A DNA stretch of 41,906 nt, taken from positions 1-41,906 of the forward strand of contig JAJZSW010000015.1 of NCBI GenBank assembly GCA_021849505.1, read 5' to 3'. A program made the position numbers and the translations under genes. This DNA comes from Pseudomonadota bacterium. Lineage in GTDB: Bacteria > Pseudomonadota > Gammaproteobacteria > Burkholderiales > Rhodocyclaceae. Below are positions 1-10,507 of this stretch, piece by piece; position 1 is the first letter of the stretch, and the number at the start of each line of letters is the position of its first letter. Under the pieces are notes generated by a model. The model ran no database searches. It saw only the letters and a program-made list of their open reading frames with translations, and had not been told where the DNA came from.

Positions 1-713
1 GCAGCGTTACGGGTATGCGCGGCGAGCGCCTGGATGTAGTCGAACAACGCCGGGGCGACGTGCAGGGCGGCGGCGCGCTGCTGTGCGGCGATCAGCGTCT
101 CCGGCGCGAGGATCGGTGCGGTTTCGGCAAGGATGCTGCGGCGGTCGCGGCCTTCGAGAAGCGCGCGCTCGGCGGCGCGGTCGGGATAGCCGATCTCGAT
201 GCGCATCAGGAAGCGGTCGAGCTGCGATTCCGGCAGCGGGAAGGTGCCGAGCTGATGCGCCGGATTCTGCGTCGCGATGACGAAAAAGGGCTGCGGCAAC
301 GGCCGGGTTGCGCCCTCGACGGTGACTTGGCGCTCCTCCATCGCCTCGAGCAGTGCGCTCTGGGCCTTGGGCGTGGCGCGGTTGATCTCGTCGGCCAGCA
401 CGACCTGGGTAAAGATCGGCCCGGGATGGAAGCGGAAATCGCCGCGTTCGCGGTCGAACACCGAGATGCCGAGGATGTCGGCCGGCAGCATGTCGCTGGT
501 GAACTGGATGCGCTGGAAGTCGAGGCCGAGCAGGCGCGCCAGCGTGTGCGCCAGGGTGGTCTTGCCGACGCCGGGCAGGTCCTCGATCAGCAGGTGGCCA
601 CGCGCCAGCAGGCAGGCGAGGGCGAGGCGGATCTGGCGCTCCTTGCCGAGGATGATGCCGTTGGCGGCGGTCAGAACGGCGGTGAGCGTGGCGGAGTCGG
701 GGGTGGGGGCCAT
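1..713 (-). CDS. MoxR-family AAA+ ATPase (partial, 3' end beyond left edge)
   Basis: AAA+ ATPase of the MoxR family, thought to act as a chaperone for maturation or metal insertion of partner proteins, usually together with a DUF58/VWA protein. Translating the minus strand from the ATG at 713 gives 237 visible residues. Visible motifs are Walker A PGVGKTT (K51), Walker B VVLADEIN (104-111), sensor-1 ATQNP (147-151) and the Arg-containing LPESQLDRF (160-168). The frame stays open to position 1, so the C-terminal lid domain is off the window. It is divergent from the deacetylase-fold gene across an 80-bp spacer. Family assignment is secure from the motifs; the substrate is unknown because the usual partners would lie beyond the left edge. 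Confidence 0.93.
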   Translation of the reverse strand, partial: MAPTPDSATLTAVLTAANGIILGKERQIRLALACLLARGHLLIEDLPGVGKTTLAHTLARLLGLDFQRIQFTSDMLPADILGISVFDRERGDFRFHPGPIFTQVVLADEINRATPKAQSALLEAMEERQVTVEGATRPLPQPFFVIATQNPAHQLGTFPLPESQLDRFLMRIEIGYPDRAAERALLEGRDRRSILAETAPILAPETLIAAQQRAAALHVAPALFDYIQALAAHTRNA

Positions 714-793
714 GCGATACAATCCTGCGAACAGGTCATAATGTAATTTTGCCGATTGTAAGCTAAGCCCTTGGCCGGAAAATCCGTGACACC

Positions 794-1717
794 ATGACGA
801 TTGCCTTCATCTCCCACCGCGACTGCCTGCTGCACGACATGGGCGCGCACCACCCCGAGTGTCCCGACCGCATCGGTGCGATCCAGGACCGGCTGATTGC
901 CGCGGGCCTCGATCTCTATCTGTCCTACCATGACGCGCCGGTTGCCGAAACGCAGCATCTGCTGCGCGCGCATCCGCAGAGCTACATCGACATGATTTTC
1001 GCCAGCGTGCCTGAGCATGGCATCCACCACCTCGACCCGGACACGGCGATGAGCCCGGGGACGCTCAAGGCGGCCTTGCGCGCGGCGGGCGCCGGCGTGC
1101 TGGCGACCGACCTGGTGATGAAGAAGGAAGTGCCGGCGGCGTTCTGCGCAGTGCGGCCGCCCGGCCACCATGCCGAACGCGCGAAGTCGATGGGCTTCTG
1201 CTTCTTCAACAATATCGCTATTGCCGCCCGCCATGCACTGGATGCCTGGGGCCTGCAGCGCGTCGCGGTGATCGACTTCGACGTGCACCACGGCAACGGC
1301 ACCGAGGACATTCTCGCCAACGACATGCGCGCGCTGATGGTCAGCATGTTCCAGCATCCGTTCTATCCCTACTGCGGTACCGACGATCCGGCGCCGAACA
1401 TGTGCAACGTGCCGATGAAGGCTGGGCTGCGCGGCGACAGCTTCCGCGAGATGGTCGCAGAGAAATGGCTGCCGCGCCTGCGCGAGTTTGCGCCCGAGAT
1501 GATCTTCATCTCCGCCGGTTTCGACGCCCACTACGAGGACGACATGGCCTCGATGGGCCTGGTCGAGGCCGACTATGCCTGGGTGACCGAACAGCTGCTG
1601 CAGGTCGCCAAGGAAAGCGCCCAGGGCCGCATCGTCTCGATGCTCGAAGGCGGCTATGCGCTTTCCGCGCTGGCGCGCAGCGTATCGGCGCACATCAAGG
1701 CCCTGGCTGAAATCTGA
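794..1717 (+). CDS. Histone deacetylase-family (arginase/deacetylase fold) hydrolase
   Basis: Zinc-dependent amidohydrolase of the HDAC/acetoin-utilization/acetylpolyamine-amidohydrolase superfamily; 307 residues, a normal length. The RPPGHHAE block (121-128) carries the paired catalytic histidines H125/H126. The zinc-site block [10 protein letters not shown] (161-170) supplies D163 and H165, SAGFDAH (240-246) supplies D245, and LEGGY lies near the C-terminus. No signal peptide is seen, so it is probably cytoplasmic. In bacteria such enzymes deacetylate small molecules such as polyamines, or acetyl-lysine; the substrate cannot be read from sequence. The ATG at 794 is the first start after the divergent spacer. 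dapA follows 37 bp downstream, so co-transcription is possible. Confidence 0.9.
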   Translation: MTIAFISHRDCLLHDMGAHHPECPDRIGAIQDRLIAAGLDLYLSYHDAPVAETQHLLRAHPQSYIDMIFASVPEHGIHHLDPDTAMSPGTLKAALRAAGAGVLATDLVMKKEVPAAFCAVRPPGHHAERAKSMGFCFFNNIAIAARHALDAWGLQRVAVIDFDVHHGNGTEDILANDMRALMVSMFQHPFYPYCGTDDPAPNMCNVPMKAGLRGDSFREMVAEKWLPRLREFAPEMIFISAGFDAHYEDDMASMGLVEADYAWVTEQLLQVAKESAQGRIVSMLEGGYALSALARSVSAHIKALAEI

Positions 1718-1754
1718 TTTCCCGCATACCCACTTTCCGATCCGGACAAACATC

Positions 1755-2633
1755 ATGATTCGAGGTTCCATTCCCGCCATCGTCACTCCCATGCAGGAGG
1801 ACGGTTCGCTCGACCTGGCTGCTCTGCGGCGCCTGCTCGACTGGCACATCGCCGAGGGCTCCGATGCCGTCGTCGTCGTCGGCACCACCGGCGAGTCGCC
1901 GACCGTCGACATGGACGAGCACTGCCTGCTGATCCGCGAAACCGTCGCGCATGTCGCCGGCCGCATCCCGGTCATCGCCGGCACCGGCGCCAATTCGACC
2001 AGCGAGGCGATCGAACTCGCGCAGTGCGCCAAGGCCGCCGGCGCGAGCGCCCACCTGTCCGTCGTGCCCTACTACAACAAGCCCACTCAGGAAGGCCTGT
2101 ACCAGCATTTCAAGGCGATCGCCGAGGACGTCGATCTGCCGCTGATCCTCTACAACGTGCCCGGCCGCACGGTCGCCGACCTGAGCAATGACACGACGCT
2201 GCGGCTCGCGCAGGTGCCCGGCATCGTCGGCATCAAGGATGCGACCGGCAATCTCGAGCGCGGCATCGAGCTGATCAGGCGCGCGCCGCCCGGTTTCGCC
2301 ATCTACAGCGGCGACGACGCGACCGGCCTGCTGCTGGTGCTGATGGGCGGCCACGGCGTGATCACCGTGACCGGCAACGTCGCGGCGAAGCTGATGCACG
2401 AGATGGTCGCCGCCGGCCTCGCCGGCGATGTGAAGGCCGCGCGCGAGATCAACAATCGCCTGCTCGGCCTGCACAAGCAGCTGTTCTGCGAGGCCAATCC
2501 GATACCCGTCAAATGGGCCTGCGCGCGCATGGGCCTGATCAAGGACACCCTGCGCCTGCCGCTGACGACCCTTTCGGCCGATTGCCACGAGCGCGTGCTC
2601 GTCGCGATGCGCGCAGCCGGCATCAACCTCTAA
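1755..2633 (+). CDS. dapA: 4-hydroxy-tetrahydrodipicolinate synthase
   Basis: Condenses pyruvate with aspartate semialdehyde, the first committed step of lysine and meso-diaminopimelate synthesis in the cytoplasm. The 292-residue TIM barrel carries the Schiff-base lysine K161 in GIKDAT, the catalytic Y133 and Y107, T44/T45 in VVGTTGES, and R138 in NVPGRT. All fall at the same numbering as in the E. coli enzyme. The start is set at [10 protein letters not shown] (ATG 1755), the conserved N-terminus of the family; the longer frame from 1656 lies inside the upstream gene. bamC begins 3 bp after the stop, the arrangement also known in E. coli (dapA-bamC), which suggests one transcript. Confidence 0.98.
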   Translation: MIRGSIPAIVTPMQEDGSLDLAALRRLLDWHIAEGSDAVVVVGTTGESPTVDMDEHCLLIRETVAHVAGRIPVIAGTGANSTSEAIELAQCAKAAGASAHLSVVPYYNKPTQEGLYQHFKAIAEDVDLPLILYNVPGRTVADLSNDTTLRLAQVPGIVGIKDATGNLERGIELIRRAPPGFAIYSGDDATGLLLVLMGGHGVITVTGNVAAKLMHEMVAAGLAGDVKAAREINNRLLGLHKQLFCEANPIPVKWACARMGLIKDTLRLPLTTLSADCHERVLVAMRAAGINL

Positions 2634-2636
2634 TTT

Positions 2637-3794
2637 ATGAGCATGAACGAAAACCTGTTCCGCATCACCGCCGCCCTGACCTGTGCCGCCCTGCTGTCCG
2701 CCTGTACGGGCAATATCCTGCCCGAGTCGAAGAAGATCGACTACAAATCGGCGGGCAAACTGCCTTCGCTGGAGGTGCCGCCCGACCTGACCCAGCCGAC
2801 CCGTGACGACCGCTACGCGGTGCCTGACATCAGCCCCAAGGGCAGCGCGACCTATTCCGAATACGCCGGCGAGCGCAAGGCCGGCACGACGGCGTCCACC
2901 GCGCCGGCCGTCCTGCCGAGCGTCGACAAGGTGCGCATCGAGCGCGCCGGCACGCAGCGCTGGCTGGTCGCCGGCGGCACCCCGGAACAGCTCTGGCCGC
3001 AGATCAAGGAGTTCTGGCAGGAAACCGGCTTCATCGTCGATCTCGAAGTGCCCGAAGCCGGCGTGATGGAGACCGACTGGGCGGAAAACCGCGCCAAGCT
3101 GCCGCAGGACATCATTCGCGGCACGCTCGGCAAGGTGTTCGACAGCCTTTACTCGACTGCCGAGCGCGACAAGTTCCGCACCCGCATCGAAAAGGGCGCC
3201 GAGCCGGGCACCACCGAGATCTACATCAGCCATCGCGGCATGTACGAGGTGTACGTCACCGAGGGCAAGGACCAGACGCGCTGGCAGCCGCGCCCCGCCG
3301 AACCTGAGCTCGAGGCCGAGATGCTGCGCCGTCTGATGGTGCGCCTCGGCGTCGAGGAGCAGCGCGCCAAGACGCTGCTCGCCGCCGACAAGCAGCCGGA
3401 CCGCGCCAGCCTGGCGCGCGCCACGGACGGCGCCGGCACGCTGACGATTCAGGAGACCTTCGACCGTGCCTGGCGGCGCGTCGGACTGGCGCTCGACCGT
3501 GTCGGCTTCACCGTCGAGGACCGCGACCGCTCGCAGGGCATGTACTACGTGCGTTACATCGATCCCGAAGCCAGCGTCAGGAAGAAGGATGAAGGTGAGG
3601 GCTGGCTCTCCAAGCTCAACCCCATGAAGATCTTCAAGGGCAAGCCGGATGTCGATCCCAAGCAGCAGTACCGCATCCATGTGCAGGGCGACGGTCCCGA
3701 CAGCAAGGTGCGCGTGCTGACCCGGGAGGGCGGCGTCGACAACTCGGAAACCGCGCGCAAGATCCTCGGCCTGCTGCACGAGCAGCTCAAGTAA
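2637..3794 (+). CDS. bamC: Outer membrane assembly lipoprotein BamC
   Basis: Accessory lipoprotein of the BAM complex that inserts beta-barrel proteins into the outer membrane (NlpB/DapX family). The N-terminus is a lipoprotein signal with lipobox LSAC; C23 would be the lipidated cysteine. It is followed by an extended segment rich in proline and charge (including KLPSLEVPPDLTQP), as in BamC, then two helix-grip-like domains to residue 385. Two in-frame ATGs, 2637 and 2643, are both plausible; neither has a strong ribosome-binding site, so translation is probably coupled to dapA. The BAM core gene bamA is also in this window, at 21372. Confidence 0.93.
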   Translation: MSMNENLFRITAALTCAALLSACTGNILPESKKIDYKSAGKLPSLEVPPDLTQPTRDDRYAVPDISPKGSATYSEYAGERKAGTTASTAPAVLPSVDKVRIERAGTQRWLVAGGTPEQLWPQIKEFWQETGFIVDLEVPEAGVMETDWAENRAKLPQDIIRGTLGKVFDSLYSTAERDKFRTRIEKGAEPGTTEIYISHRGMYEVYVTEGKDQTRWQPRPAEPELEAEMLRRLMVRLGVEEQRAKTLLAADKQPDRASLARATDGAGTLTIQETFDRAWRRVGLALDRVGFTVEDRDRSQGMYYVRYIDPEASVRKKDEGEGWLSKLNPMKIFKGKPDVDPKQQYRIHVQGDGPDSKVRVLTREGGVDNSETARKILGLLHEQLK

Positions 3795-3804
3795 GCGCGG
3801 CGCG

Positions 3805-4560
3805 ATGCGCTTCGCTTCCCTGGGCAGCGGCAGCAAGGGCAACGCCTTGCTGGTCGAGTCGGGCCGCACGCGCGTGCTGCTCGACTGCGGCTTCGGGCCG
3901 CGCGAGCTGGCGCGGCGGCTCGCGCGACTGGAAGTCGCAGCGGAAAGCATCGCCGCCGTGCTGGTCACCCATGAGCATGCCGACCATGTCGGCGGAGCGG
4001 CACGCTGCGCCGCGCGTTACGGCTGGACGGTGCATGCGAGCCACGGCACCGCGGCGGCGGCGGGGCTGGACGCGATCGGCGCGCGCCGTTTCGACAGCCA
4101 TGCGCGCTTTGCGATCGATGATCTGGAAATTCATCCCTATCCCGTGCCGCACGATGCGCGCGAACCGACCCAGTTCGTTTTTTCCGACGGGGCGGCACGG
4201 CTCGGCGTGCTGACCGATGCGGGCACGATCACGCCGCACATCGTCGCGATGCTCAAGGATTGCGCGGCGCTGGTGCTCGAGTGCAATCATGATGCCGGCA
4301 TGCTTGCCGAGGGCCGCTATCCGCCCCCGCTCAAACGGCGCATCGCCGGCGAGTTCGGCCATCTCGACAACGCGGCCGCGGCCGACTTGCTGAGAACCAT
4401 CGACGGCCGGCAACTGCGGCACGTCATCGCGGCGCATCTCTCTGAAGAGAACAACACGCCGGAACTCGCGTGCGCCGCGCTGGCGCAGGCGCTCGGCTGT
4501 TCCGCCGACTGGATCGGCGTGGCGACCCAGTCGGACGGTTTCGCGTGGCGGGCAATATGA
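3805..4560 (+). CDS. Metallo-beta-lactamase-fold hydrolase (YycJ/WalJ-like)
   Basis: Binuclear-metal hydrolase of the metallo-beta-lactamase superfamily, 251 residues. The N-terminus [13 protein letters not shown] and the metal motif [10 protein letters not shown] (HxHxDH) are typical of the YycJ/WalJ-like subfamily of putative phosphoesterases or nucleases. Further candidate ligands are the aspartate in TDAG and the histidine in AAHLSEENN. No signal peptide is present. It starts 10 bp after bamC, and its stop overlaps the rlmD start by 4 bp (ATGA at 4557-4560), indicating translational coupling. The fold is certain; the substrate is unknown. Confidence 0.88.
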   Translation: MRFASLGSGSKGNALLVESGRTRVLLDCGFGPRELARRLARLEVAAESIAAVLVTHEHADHVGGAARCAARYGWTVHASHGTAAAAGLDAIGARRFDSHARFAIDDLEIHPYPVPHDAREPTQFVFSDGAARLGVLTDAGTITPHIVAMLKDCAALVLECNHDAGMLAEGRYPPPLKRRIAGEFGHLDNAAAADLLRTIDGRQLRHVIAAHLSEENNTPELACAALAQALGCSADWIGVATQSDGFAWRAI

Positions 4561-5852
4561 ATATCGCGCTGATCGAATCGCTGGACCACGAAGGACGCGG
4601 CGTCGCGCACGTGGAGGGCAAGGCCATTTTCATCGAGGGCGCGCTGCCGGGCGAGCGCGTGAGCTACACGAGCTTCCGCCGCAAGCCGACCTTCGAGAAC
4701 GCGCGTGTCGATGAGATTCTCAAGACTTCCAGCCAGCGCGTGACGCCAGTCTGTCCGCATTTCGGCATCTGCGGCGGCTGCAGCATGCAGCATCTCGAGC
4801 CGCTGGCGCAGGCCGCCGTGAAGCAGCGCGTGCTGGAGGATGCCTTCTGGCACATCGCGCGCCTGCGGCCGGAGTCGATCCTCCCGCCGATCATCGGTCC
4901 TGCCTGGGGCTACCGCCGCCGTGCGCGGCTGACCGTGCGCAAGGTGGTGAAGAAGGGCGGCGTGCTGGTCGGCTTCCACGAGAAGCGCAGCAGCTACGTG
5001 GCCGACATGACATCCTGTGCCGTCCTGCCGGCGCCGATTTCCGCCCTGCTGCCCAAGCTGCGCGTACTCGTCGGCGCGCTGTCGATTGCCGAACGCCTGC
5101 CGCAGATCGAGGTCGCGGCGGGCGACGGCCCGACCGTGTTGGTGCTGCGCATCCTCGAACCGCTGACCGCGGACGACGCAACGAAGTTGCGCGCCTTTGC
5201 CGCTGCGGAGGGGGTGGTGCTCTGGCTGCAGCCCGGCGGGCCGGATACCGCGGCACCCTTCCATCCGCCGGAAGCGAAGCAGCCGTTCTATCGGCTGCCC
5301 GATTACGACGTGACGCTGCATTTCCGGCCGACCGACTTCACGCAGGTAAACCACGACGTCAACCGCGTGCTGGTGCGCCGTGCGCTTGGGCTGCTGGAGG
5401 TCCAGGCCGGCGAAAGCGTTGCCGACATGTTCTGCGGGCTGGGCAATTTCACGCTGCCGCTCGCGCGCCTTGGGGCGCGCGTCGTCGGCGTCGAGGGGAG
5501 TGCCGCCCTCGTGGCGCGGGCGCGCGAGAACGCGGTCTTCAATGGCCTCGACGAGCGCATCGATTACCATGTCGCCAACCTCTTCGCGGTGACGCCGGAA
5601 CAGCTTGCGGGATGGGGGCGTTTCGCCAGGATGCTGATCGATCCGCCGCGCGAAGGTGCCGTGGAGCTCGTCAAGGCGCTCGATGAACAGGCGCCGACGC
5701 GCATCGTTTATGTCTCATGCAATCCGGCGACGCTGGCGCGCGATGCGGCCGTGCTGGTGCATGAAAAGGGCTATCGGCTGGTCTCGGCGGGCATCGCGAA
5801 CATGTTCCCGCACACTTCGCACGTCGAGTCGATCGCGCTGTTCGAACGTTAA
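4557..5852 (+). CDS. rlmD: 23S rRNA (uracil-1939-C5)-methyltransferase RlmD
   Basis: SAM-dependent methyltransferase that makes m5U1939 in 23S rRNA (RumA/TrmA family). The 431-residue protein has an N-terminal TRAM domain (about 1-60), the Fe-S cysteine cluster [10 protein letters not shown] plus the later TSC, the SAM-binding [13 protein letters not shown] motif, and the catalytic [11 protein letters not shown] block. The chosen ATG at 4557 gives the standard N-terminus [15 protein letters not shown] and a 4-bp overlap with the preceding gene. Its TAA (5850-5852) overlaps the stop of the convergent DsbA-like gene within a TTAA, with no terminator visible between them. Confidence 0.96.
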   Translation: MNIALIESLDHEGRGVAHVEGKAIFIEGALPGERVSYTSFRRKPTFENARVDEILKTSSQRVTPVCPHFGICGGCSMQHLEPLAQAAVKQRVLEDAFWHIARLRPESILPPIIGPAWGYRRRARLTVRKVVKKGGVLVGFHEKRSSYVADMTSCAVLPAPISALLPKLRVLVGALSIAERLPQIEVAAGDGPTVLVLRILEPLTADDATKLRAFAAAEGVVLWLQPGGPDTAAPFHPPEAKQPFYRLPDYDVTLHFRPTDFTQVNHDVNRVLVRRALGLLEVQAGESVADMFCGLGNFTLPLARLGARVVGVEGSAALVARARENAVFNGLDERIDYHVANLFAVTPEQLAGWGRFARMLIDPPREGAVELVKALDEQAPTRIVYVSCNPATLARDAAVLVHEKGYRLVSAGIANMFPHTSHVESIALFER

Positions 5853-6496
5853 CTGCCGTGTAGTGCCGCTTCCACGGTCTGCTTCAACACGCTGAAGCCG
5901 AATCCCGGCAGCGGCTTGCCATTGACGTAGAAGGTCGGCGTCGTATCGACTTTCAGCTGCGCCGCGTCGTCCTCGTCCTGCTTGATGCGCGCGGCGATTT
6001 CCGGATCGGCCATGTCCCGGCGCAACCGCTCCAGATCCAGTCCCAGCCCGGCGAGGTGTTTCCATGCGAGGTCCAGCTCGGCTGCGTGCTGCGGTTTCCA
6101 GTCGTCCTGTGTTTCCATCAGGACGTCGAGAACCGGCCAAAGCTTGTCCTGCCGGCGCGCGGCTTCGAGCAGCGCCACGATCTGTTCCGACCCGACCTGG
6201 AATGGCGCCCAGCGCAACACGAGTTTGAGCTTGCCGGGATGTTTCTGGATAAGATGTTGCAGCGGGACGTGGAAGGCCTGGCAGGTGCCGCAGGCTGGAT
6301 CGAAGAACTCGACGATCAGCACCGTGGCATCCTCCGCGCCGAGTGTCGGCGAGTGGGAACGGACGAGATGCGTGCTGTGCTGGGCGGCCAGCTGGACGGC
6401 GGCGGCAGCCTGGCTGCGCTTGTAGATCAGGGTGGCGCTGGCGAAGATCAGCAGCAACAGCGCCGCCGTGGCGAGCAGCACGGTCTTCTGTTTCAT
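5849..6496 (-). CDS. Membrane-anchored DsbA-like thiol:disulfide oxidoreductase
   Basis: Thioredoxin-fold periplasmic protein of the DsbA/BdbD type, 215 residues. An N-terminal hydrophobic segment (about 6-25, uncleaved anchor or signal) is followed by the active site FDPACGTC with C69/C72 and a cis-proline region TTPTF. The dipeptide between the cysteines is Gly-Thr, unlike the Pro-His of classical DsbA, so the redox potential may differ. The gene overlaps the upstream DsbB-like gene by 4 bp (ATGA at 6493-6496), so the two form an oxidase/reoxidant pair. It probably introduces or shuffles disulfides in exported proteins; specific clients are unknown. Confidence 0.88.
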   Translation of the reverse strand: MKQKTVLLATAALLLLIFASATLIYKRSQAAAAVQLAAQHSTHLVRSHSPTLGAEDATVLIVEFFDPACGTCQAFHVPLQHLIQKHPGKLKLVLRWAPFQVGSEQIVALLEAARRQDKLWPVLDVLMETQDDWKPQHAAELDLAWKHLAGLGLDLERLRRDMADPEIAARIKQDEDDAAQLKVDTTPTFYVNGKPLPGFGFSVLKQTVEAALHGS

Positions 6497-6921
6497 TCAT
6501 CCCTCCGGAAATGCGCCAGCAGCAACAGGCCGATGATGGCCGAGAAGGCGGCGATCGACAGCCAGGGAATGGTCAGGAAGCCGAACAGTTCGATGACCGT
6601 CTTCGAGCAGGGCACGCCGCGCGCGCAAGGCTCGAAGTCCCTCGGAACCCAGCCGTCGACCAGCAGCTGGTGGAAGACGGCGATCCCCCAGCCGATCACC
6701 GCCAGCGGCAGGGCATAGCGGATGATTTTCCGGTCGTAGGGCGCGAGGCCGAGCGGCAGGAGCAGCGCCAGCGGGAACATGAAGATGCGCTGATACCAAC
6801 AGAGCAGGCAGGGCGGCAGCTGCATCACCTCGCCGAAAAACAGCGCGCCCAGCGTGGCGCTGGCGGCGACGACCCAGGCCGCATAGACGAGCCACCAAGC
6901 GGAGGTGCAGCGGCAGTTCAT
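6493..6921 (-). CDS. DsbB/BdbC-like disulfide bond formation membrane protein
   Basis: Four-helix inner-membrane quinone reductase of the DsbB/BdbC family, 142 residues. Two cysteine pairs are visible: C38/C41 in the CLLC motif after the first helix, and C99/C105 in PCARGVPC in the second periplasmic loop. Two extra cysteines (C3, C5) sit at the cytoplasmic N-terminus. Known family members pass electrons from a DsbA-type protein to quinones. The ATGA overlap with the downstream thioredoxin-fold gene supports a dedicated pair, as in BdbC-BdbD. A hairpin terminator immediately upstream isolates it from the Bax-inhibitor gene, so its promoter must lie in or near that short spacer. Confidence 0.9.
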   Translation of the reverse strand: MNCRCTSAWWLVYAAWVVAASATLGALFFGEVMQLPPCLLCWYQRIFMFPLALLLPLGLAPYDRKIIRYALPLAVIGWGIAVFHQLLVDGWVPRDFEPCARGVPCSKTVIELFGFLTIPWLSIAAFSAIIGLLLLAHFRRDE

Positions 6922-6922
6922 G

Positions 6923-6953
6923 CAAACGAAAACGGCGACCTTGCGGTCGCCGT
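6923..6953 (-). terminator. Intrinsic terminator of the Bax-inhibitor-1 family gene
   Basis: A perfect inverted repeat pairs 6932-6940 with 6945-6953 (stem ACGGCGACC, 4-nt loop). Read on the minus strand it is followed by a T-rich tract (TTTTCGTTT, 6931-6923). It lies 45 bp past the stop of the minus-strand gene at 6998-7687 and ends only 2 bp before the DsbB-like start codon. Confidence 0.75.
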
Positions 6954-6970
6954 CCGTGCTTTCGGGCTAG

Positions 6971-6997
6971 ATGCCGTCCCGTCAGCGCCGACTTTCA
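6971..6997 (-). repeat. Dispersed 27-bp repeat, copy 1 (at Bax-inhibitor gene stop)
   Basis: On the minus strand this copy reads TGAAAGTCGGCGCTGACGGG and then ACGGCAT. It begins directly after the TGA stop (7000-6998) of the Bax-inhibitor-1 family gene. It differs from the consensus (copy 4, at 28554-28580) at two positions. Confidence 0.8.
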
Positions 6998-7687
6998 TCA
7001 GTCGCGCTGTCCGGTGAAGGCCAGCAGCAGATGCACGAGGCTGACGAAGATGTTGTAGATGCTCAGATACACCGACAGCGTCGCCGTGACGTAATTGTCT
7101 TCGCCGCCCTGCACGATGCGGTTGATGTCGTAGAGGATGTAGGCGGAGAAGATCGCGACGGCCAGCGCCGAGATCGCCAGCGACACGGCGGGAACCTGGA
7201 AGAAGGCGTTGGCGAGTGCCGCGACCAGGATCAGGATCACGCCGGCGAACAGGAACTTGCCGAGGCCCGAGAAATCGCGCTTGGTCGTCGAGGCGATGCC
7301 GGCCAGCACGAAGAAGATCGCGCCCGTGCCGCCGGCGGCCATGGCGATGATGCTGCCGCCGTTGGAAAAGCCCAGCGCCACCTGCAGGATGCGCGACAGC
7401 ATCAGGCCCATGAAGAAGGTGAAGGCGAGCAGCAGGACGACGCCCATGCCGCTGTTCTTGGTCCTCTCGATGCCCCACATGAAGCCCCAGGCGACACCGA
7501 GGAACAGCAGGAAGGCCATCACCGGGCTGCCGGCGAAGAAGGAGAACTGCATCTGGATGCCGAGCAGGGCGCCGAGTACGGTCGGGACCATCGACAGCGC
7601 CAGCAGGGCATAGGTATTACGCAGCACGCGGTTCTGGCGGACTGCGTATTCGGCGGTACTCTGTTGGGCAATTTGGAACGGTTGCAT
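6998..7687 (-). CDS. Bax inhibitor-1 (YbhL/YccA) family membrane protein
   Basis: Seven-helix integral inner-membrane protein of the BI-1/UPF0005 family, 229 residues, almost wholly hydrophobic after residue 25. The start was set at MQPFQIAQQS (ATG 7687) because an AAAGGGAA ribosome-binding site lies just upstream and the N-terminus matches family members; the frame itself opens further upstream. Bacterial members include YccA, an FtsH modulator, and calcium-leak channels such as BsYetJ; which applies here is unknown. A sigma70-like promoter (7725-7753) and a terminator (6923-6953) bracket the gene, so it is probably monocistronic. Confidence 0.92.
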   Translation of the reverse strand: MQPFQIAQQSTAEYAVRQNRVLRNTYALLALSMVPTVLGALLGIQMQFSFFAGSPVMAFLLFLGVAWGFMWGIERTKNSGMGVVLLLAFTFFMGLMLSRILQVALGFSNGGSIIAMAAGGTGAIFFVLAGIASTTKRDFSGLGKFLFAGVILILVAALANAFFQVPAVSLAISALAVAIFSAYILYDINRIVQGGEDNYVTATLSVYLSIYNIFVSLVHLLLAFTGQRD

Positions 7688-7724
7688 GGACGATTCCCTT
7701 TCTGTTGTGGAACAAGCAGAACTA

Positions 7725-7753
7725 AGACTATCGGAAGCCCGTGAAAGTTTCAA
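7725..7753 (-). promoter_or_regulatory. Sigma70-like promoter of the Bax-inhibitor-1 family gene
   Basis: The minus strand shows TTGAAA (7753-7748), a 17-bp spacer and TAGTCT (7730-7725), about 38 bp upstream of the start codon. The -35 and spacing are good; the -10 is moderate. Confidence 0.45.
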
Positions 7754-7820
7754 GCTCTCAGTGCCTTGAAAATACGGGTGAATTCGCTGAATTCAAGCCT
7801 GGCTATCCCGGGGCGGCCAG

Positions 7821-9641
<1,821 letters not shown>

Positions 9642-9724
9642 CGTGGGTGGCGCGGAAAGCGCGGTCAAGAGAAGGGCGCGCATTCTAGCAGAGCACCATG
9701 CCCGAATTCATGAAGGAGATCAGA

Positions 9725-10480
9725 ATGTTGGCAATCATTGGCGGGAGCGGGCTGACACAGTTGGCGAGCCTGGAAGTGGCGCGGCGCGAGGTCGTCCGCA
9801 CGCCCTACGGCGAACCTTCCGGGACGCTGGCGTTCGGGCGCATCGGCGCGCAGGAGGTGGTCTTCCTCGCCCGCCACGGCCATGGCCACACGATTCCGCC
9901 GCATCGCGTCAATTACCGTGCGAACCTCTGGGCGCTGGTGAAGGCGGCCGGTGCCGAGGGCATCATCTCGGTCGCCTCGGTCGGCGGCATCCGGGATGAT
10001 CTCGGGCCAGGCGCGCTGGTGGTGCCGCACCAGATCATCGACTACACCTGGGGCCGGATGCACAGTTTTTTCGACGGCGGCGATGCGCCGGTGGTGCATG
10101 TCGACTTCACCGAACCCTACGACCGCGCCTTGCGCGAACGCCTGCTCTGTGCCGCCGCTGCAGCGGGCCTCAAGACCTCCGGCGCTGCCGTGTATGCCGC
10201 GACGCAGGGGCCGCGACTGGAGTCGGCGGCCGAGATCGAGCGGCTGGCGCGCGACGGCGCCGACATCGTCGGCATGACTGGCATGCCCGAAGCGGCGCTG
10301 GCGCGCGAGCTGGAAATACCCTATGCGGCGATCTGCGCGGTGGCCAACTGGGCGGCCGGGCGGGGCGATTCGGCGAGTACGATACATTTCGACCGTCTCG
10401 AGGCCGTGTTGCAGGAAACGCTCGGCCAGGTGCGCCGCGTGATCGAGCAACTGTGCGCAACCAGAGTTGCCGCGCCATGA
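9725..10480 (+). CDS. Probable S-methyl-5'-thioinosine phosphorylase
   Basis: MTAP/PNP-family phosphorylase that cleaves 5'-methylthio-nucleosides with phosphate in the methionine salvage branch. It has 251 residues from the ATG at 9725, chosen because AAGGAG (9713-9718) lies 6 bp before it. Motifs are IIGGSGL, ARHGHGH, NYRAN, MTGMPEA and NWAAGRGD. The asparagine in NWAAG stands where adenine-specific MTAPs carry an aspartate (TDYD-type), which favours a 6-oxopurine such as methylthioinosine, as in the Pseudomonas aeruginosa enzyme. That is inference from the motif; methylthioadenosine cannot be excluded. It converges on glnD, and the intervening space is filled by a dispersed repeat. Confidence 0.85.
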   Translation: MLAIIGGSGLTQLASLEVARREVVRTPYGEPSGTLAFGRIGAQEVVFLARHGHGHTIPPHRVNYRANLWALVKAAGAEGIISVASVGGIRDDLGPGALVVPHQIIDYTWGRMHSFFDGGDAPVVHVDFTEPYDRALRERLLCAAAAAGLKTSGAAVYAATQGPRLESAAEIERLARDGADIVGMTGMPEAALARELEIPYAAICAVANWAAGRGDSASTIHFDRLEAVLQETLGQVRRVIEQLCATRVAAP

Positions 10481-10507
10481 GTGCCGTCTTGCCAGCGCCG
10501 CTTTTCA
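10481..10507 (-). repeat. Dispersed 27-bp repeat, copy 2 (spacer between phosphorylase and glnD stops)
   Basis: The minus strand reads TGAAAAGCGGCGCTGG, then CAAGACGGCAC. The first TGA is the glnD stop codon, and the copy ends one base after the TGA of the convergent phosphorylase gene. The whole 24-bp spacer is therefore this repeat. It shows a few differences from consensus. Confidence 0.75.

Noticed and set aside
15-746. Plus-strand open frame of 243 codons at the left edge
   Set aside because: It is antisense to the MoxR-type ATPase, whose motifs are unmistakable on the minus strand.
1695-3968. Very long minus-strand open frame opposite dapA-bamC (757 codons); similar ones at 19887-22166 and 25549-27792
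   Set aside because: These mirror well-recognised plus-strand genes in a GC-rich genome, where the antisense frame lacks stops by codon bias. Their translations are rich in Arg, His, Gly and Ala and show no family motifs.
5018-5044. Further match to the dispersed repeat inside rlmD (about 22 of 27 bases)
   Set aside because: It lies in the conserved cysteine region encoding [13 protein letters not shown], which is normal for the family, so the similarity is likely codon-driven.
7779-7796. GAATTC repeated twice between typA and the Bax-inhibitor gene
   Set aside because: It is a short, isolated repeat with no partner structure and no link to the promoter found nearby.
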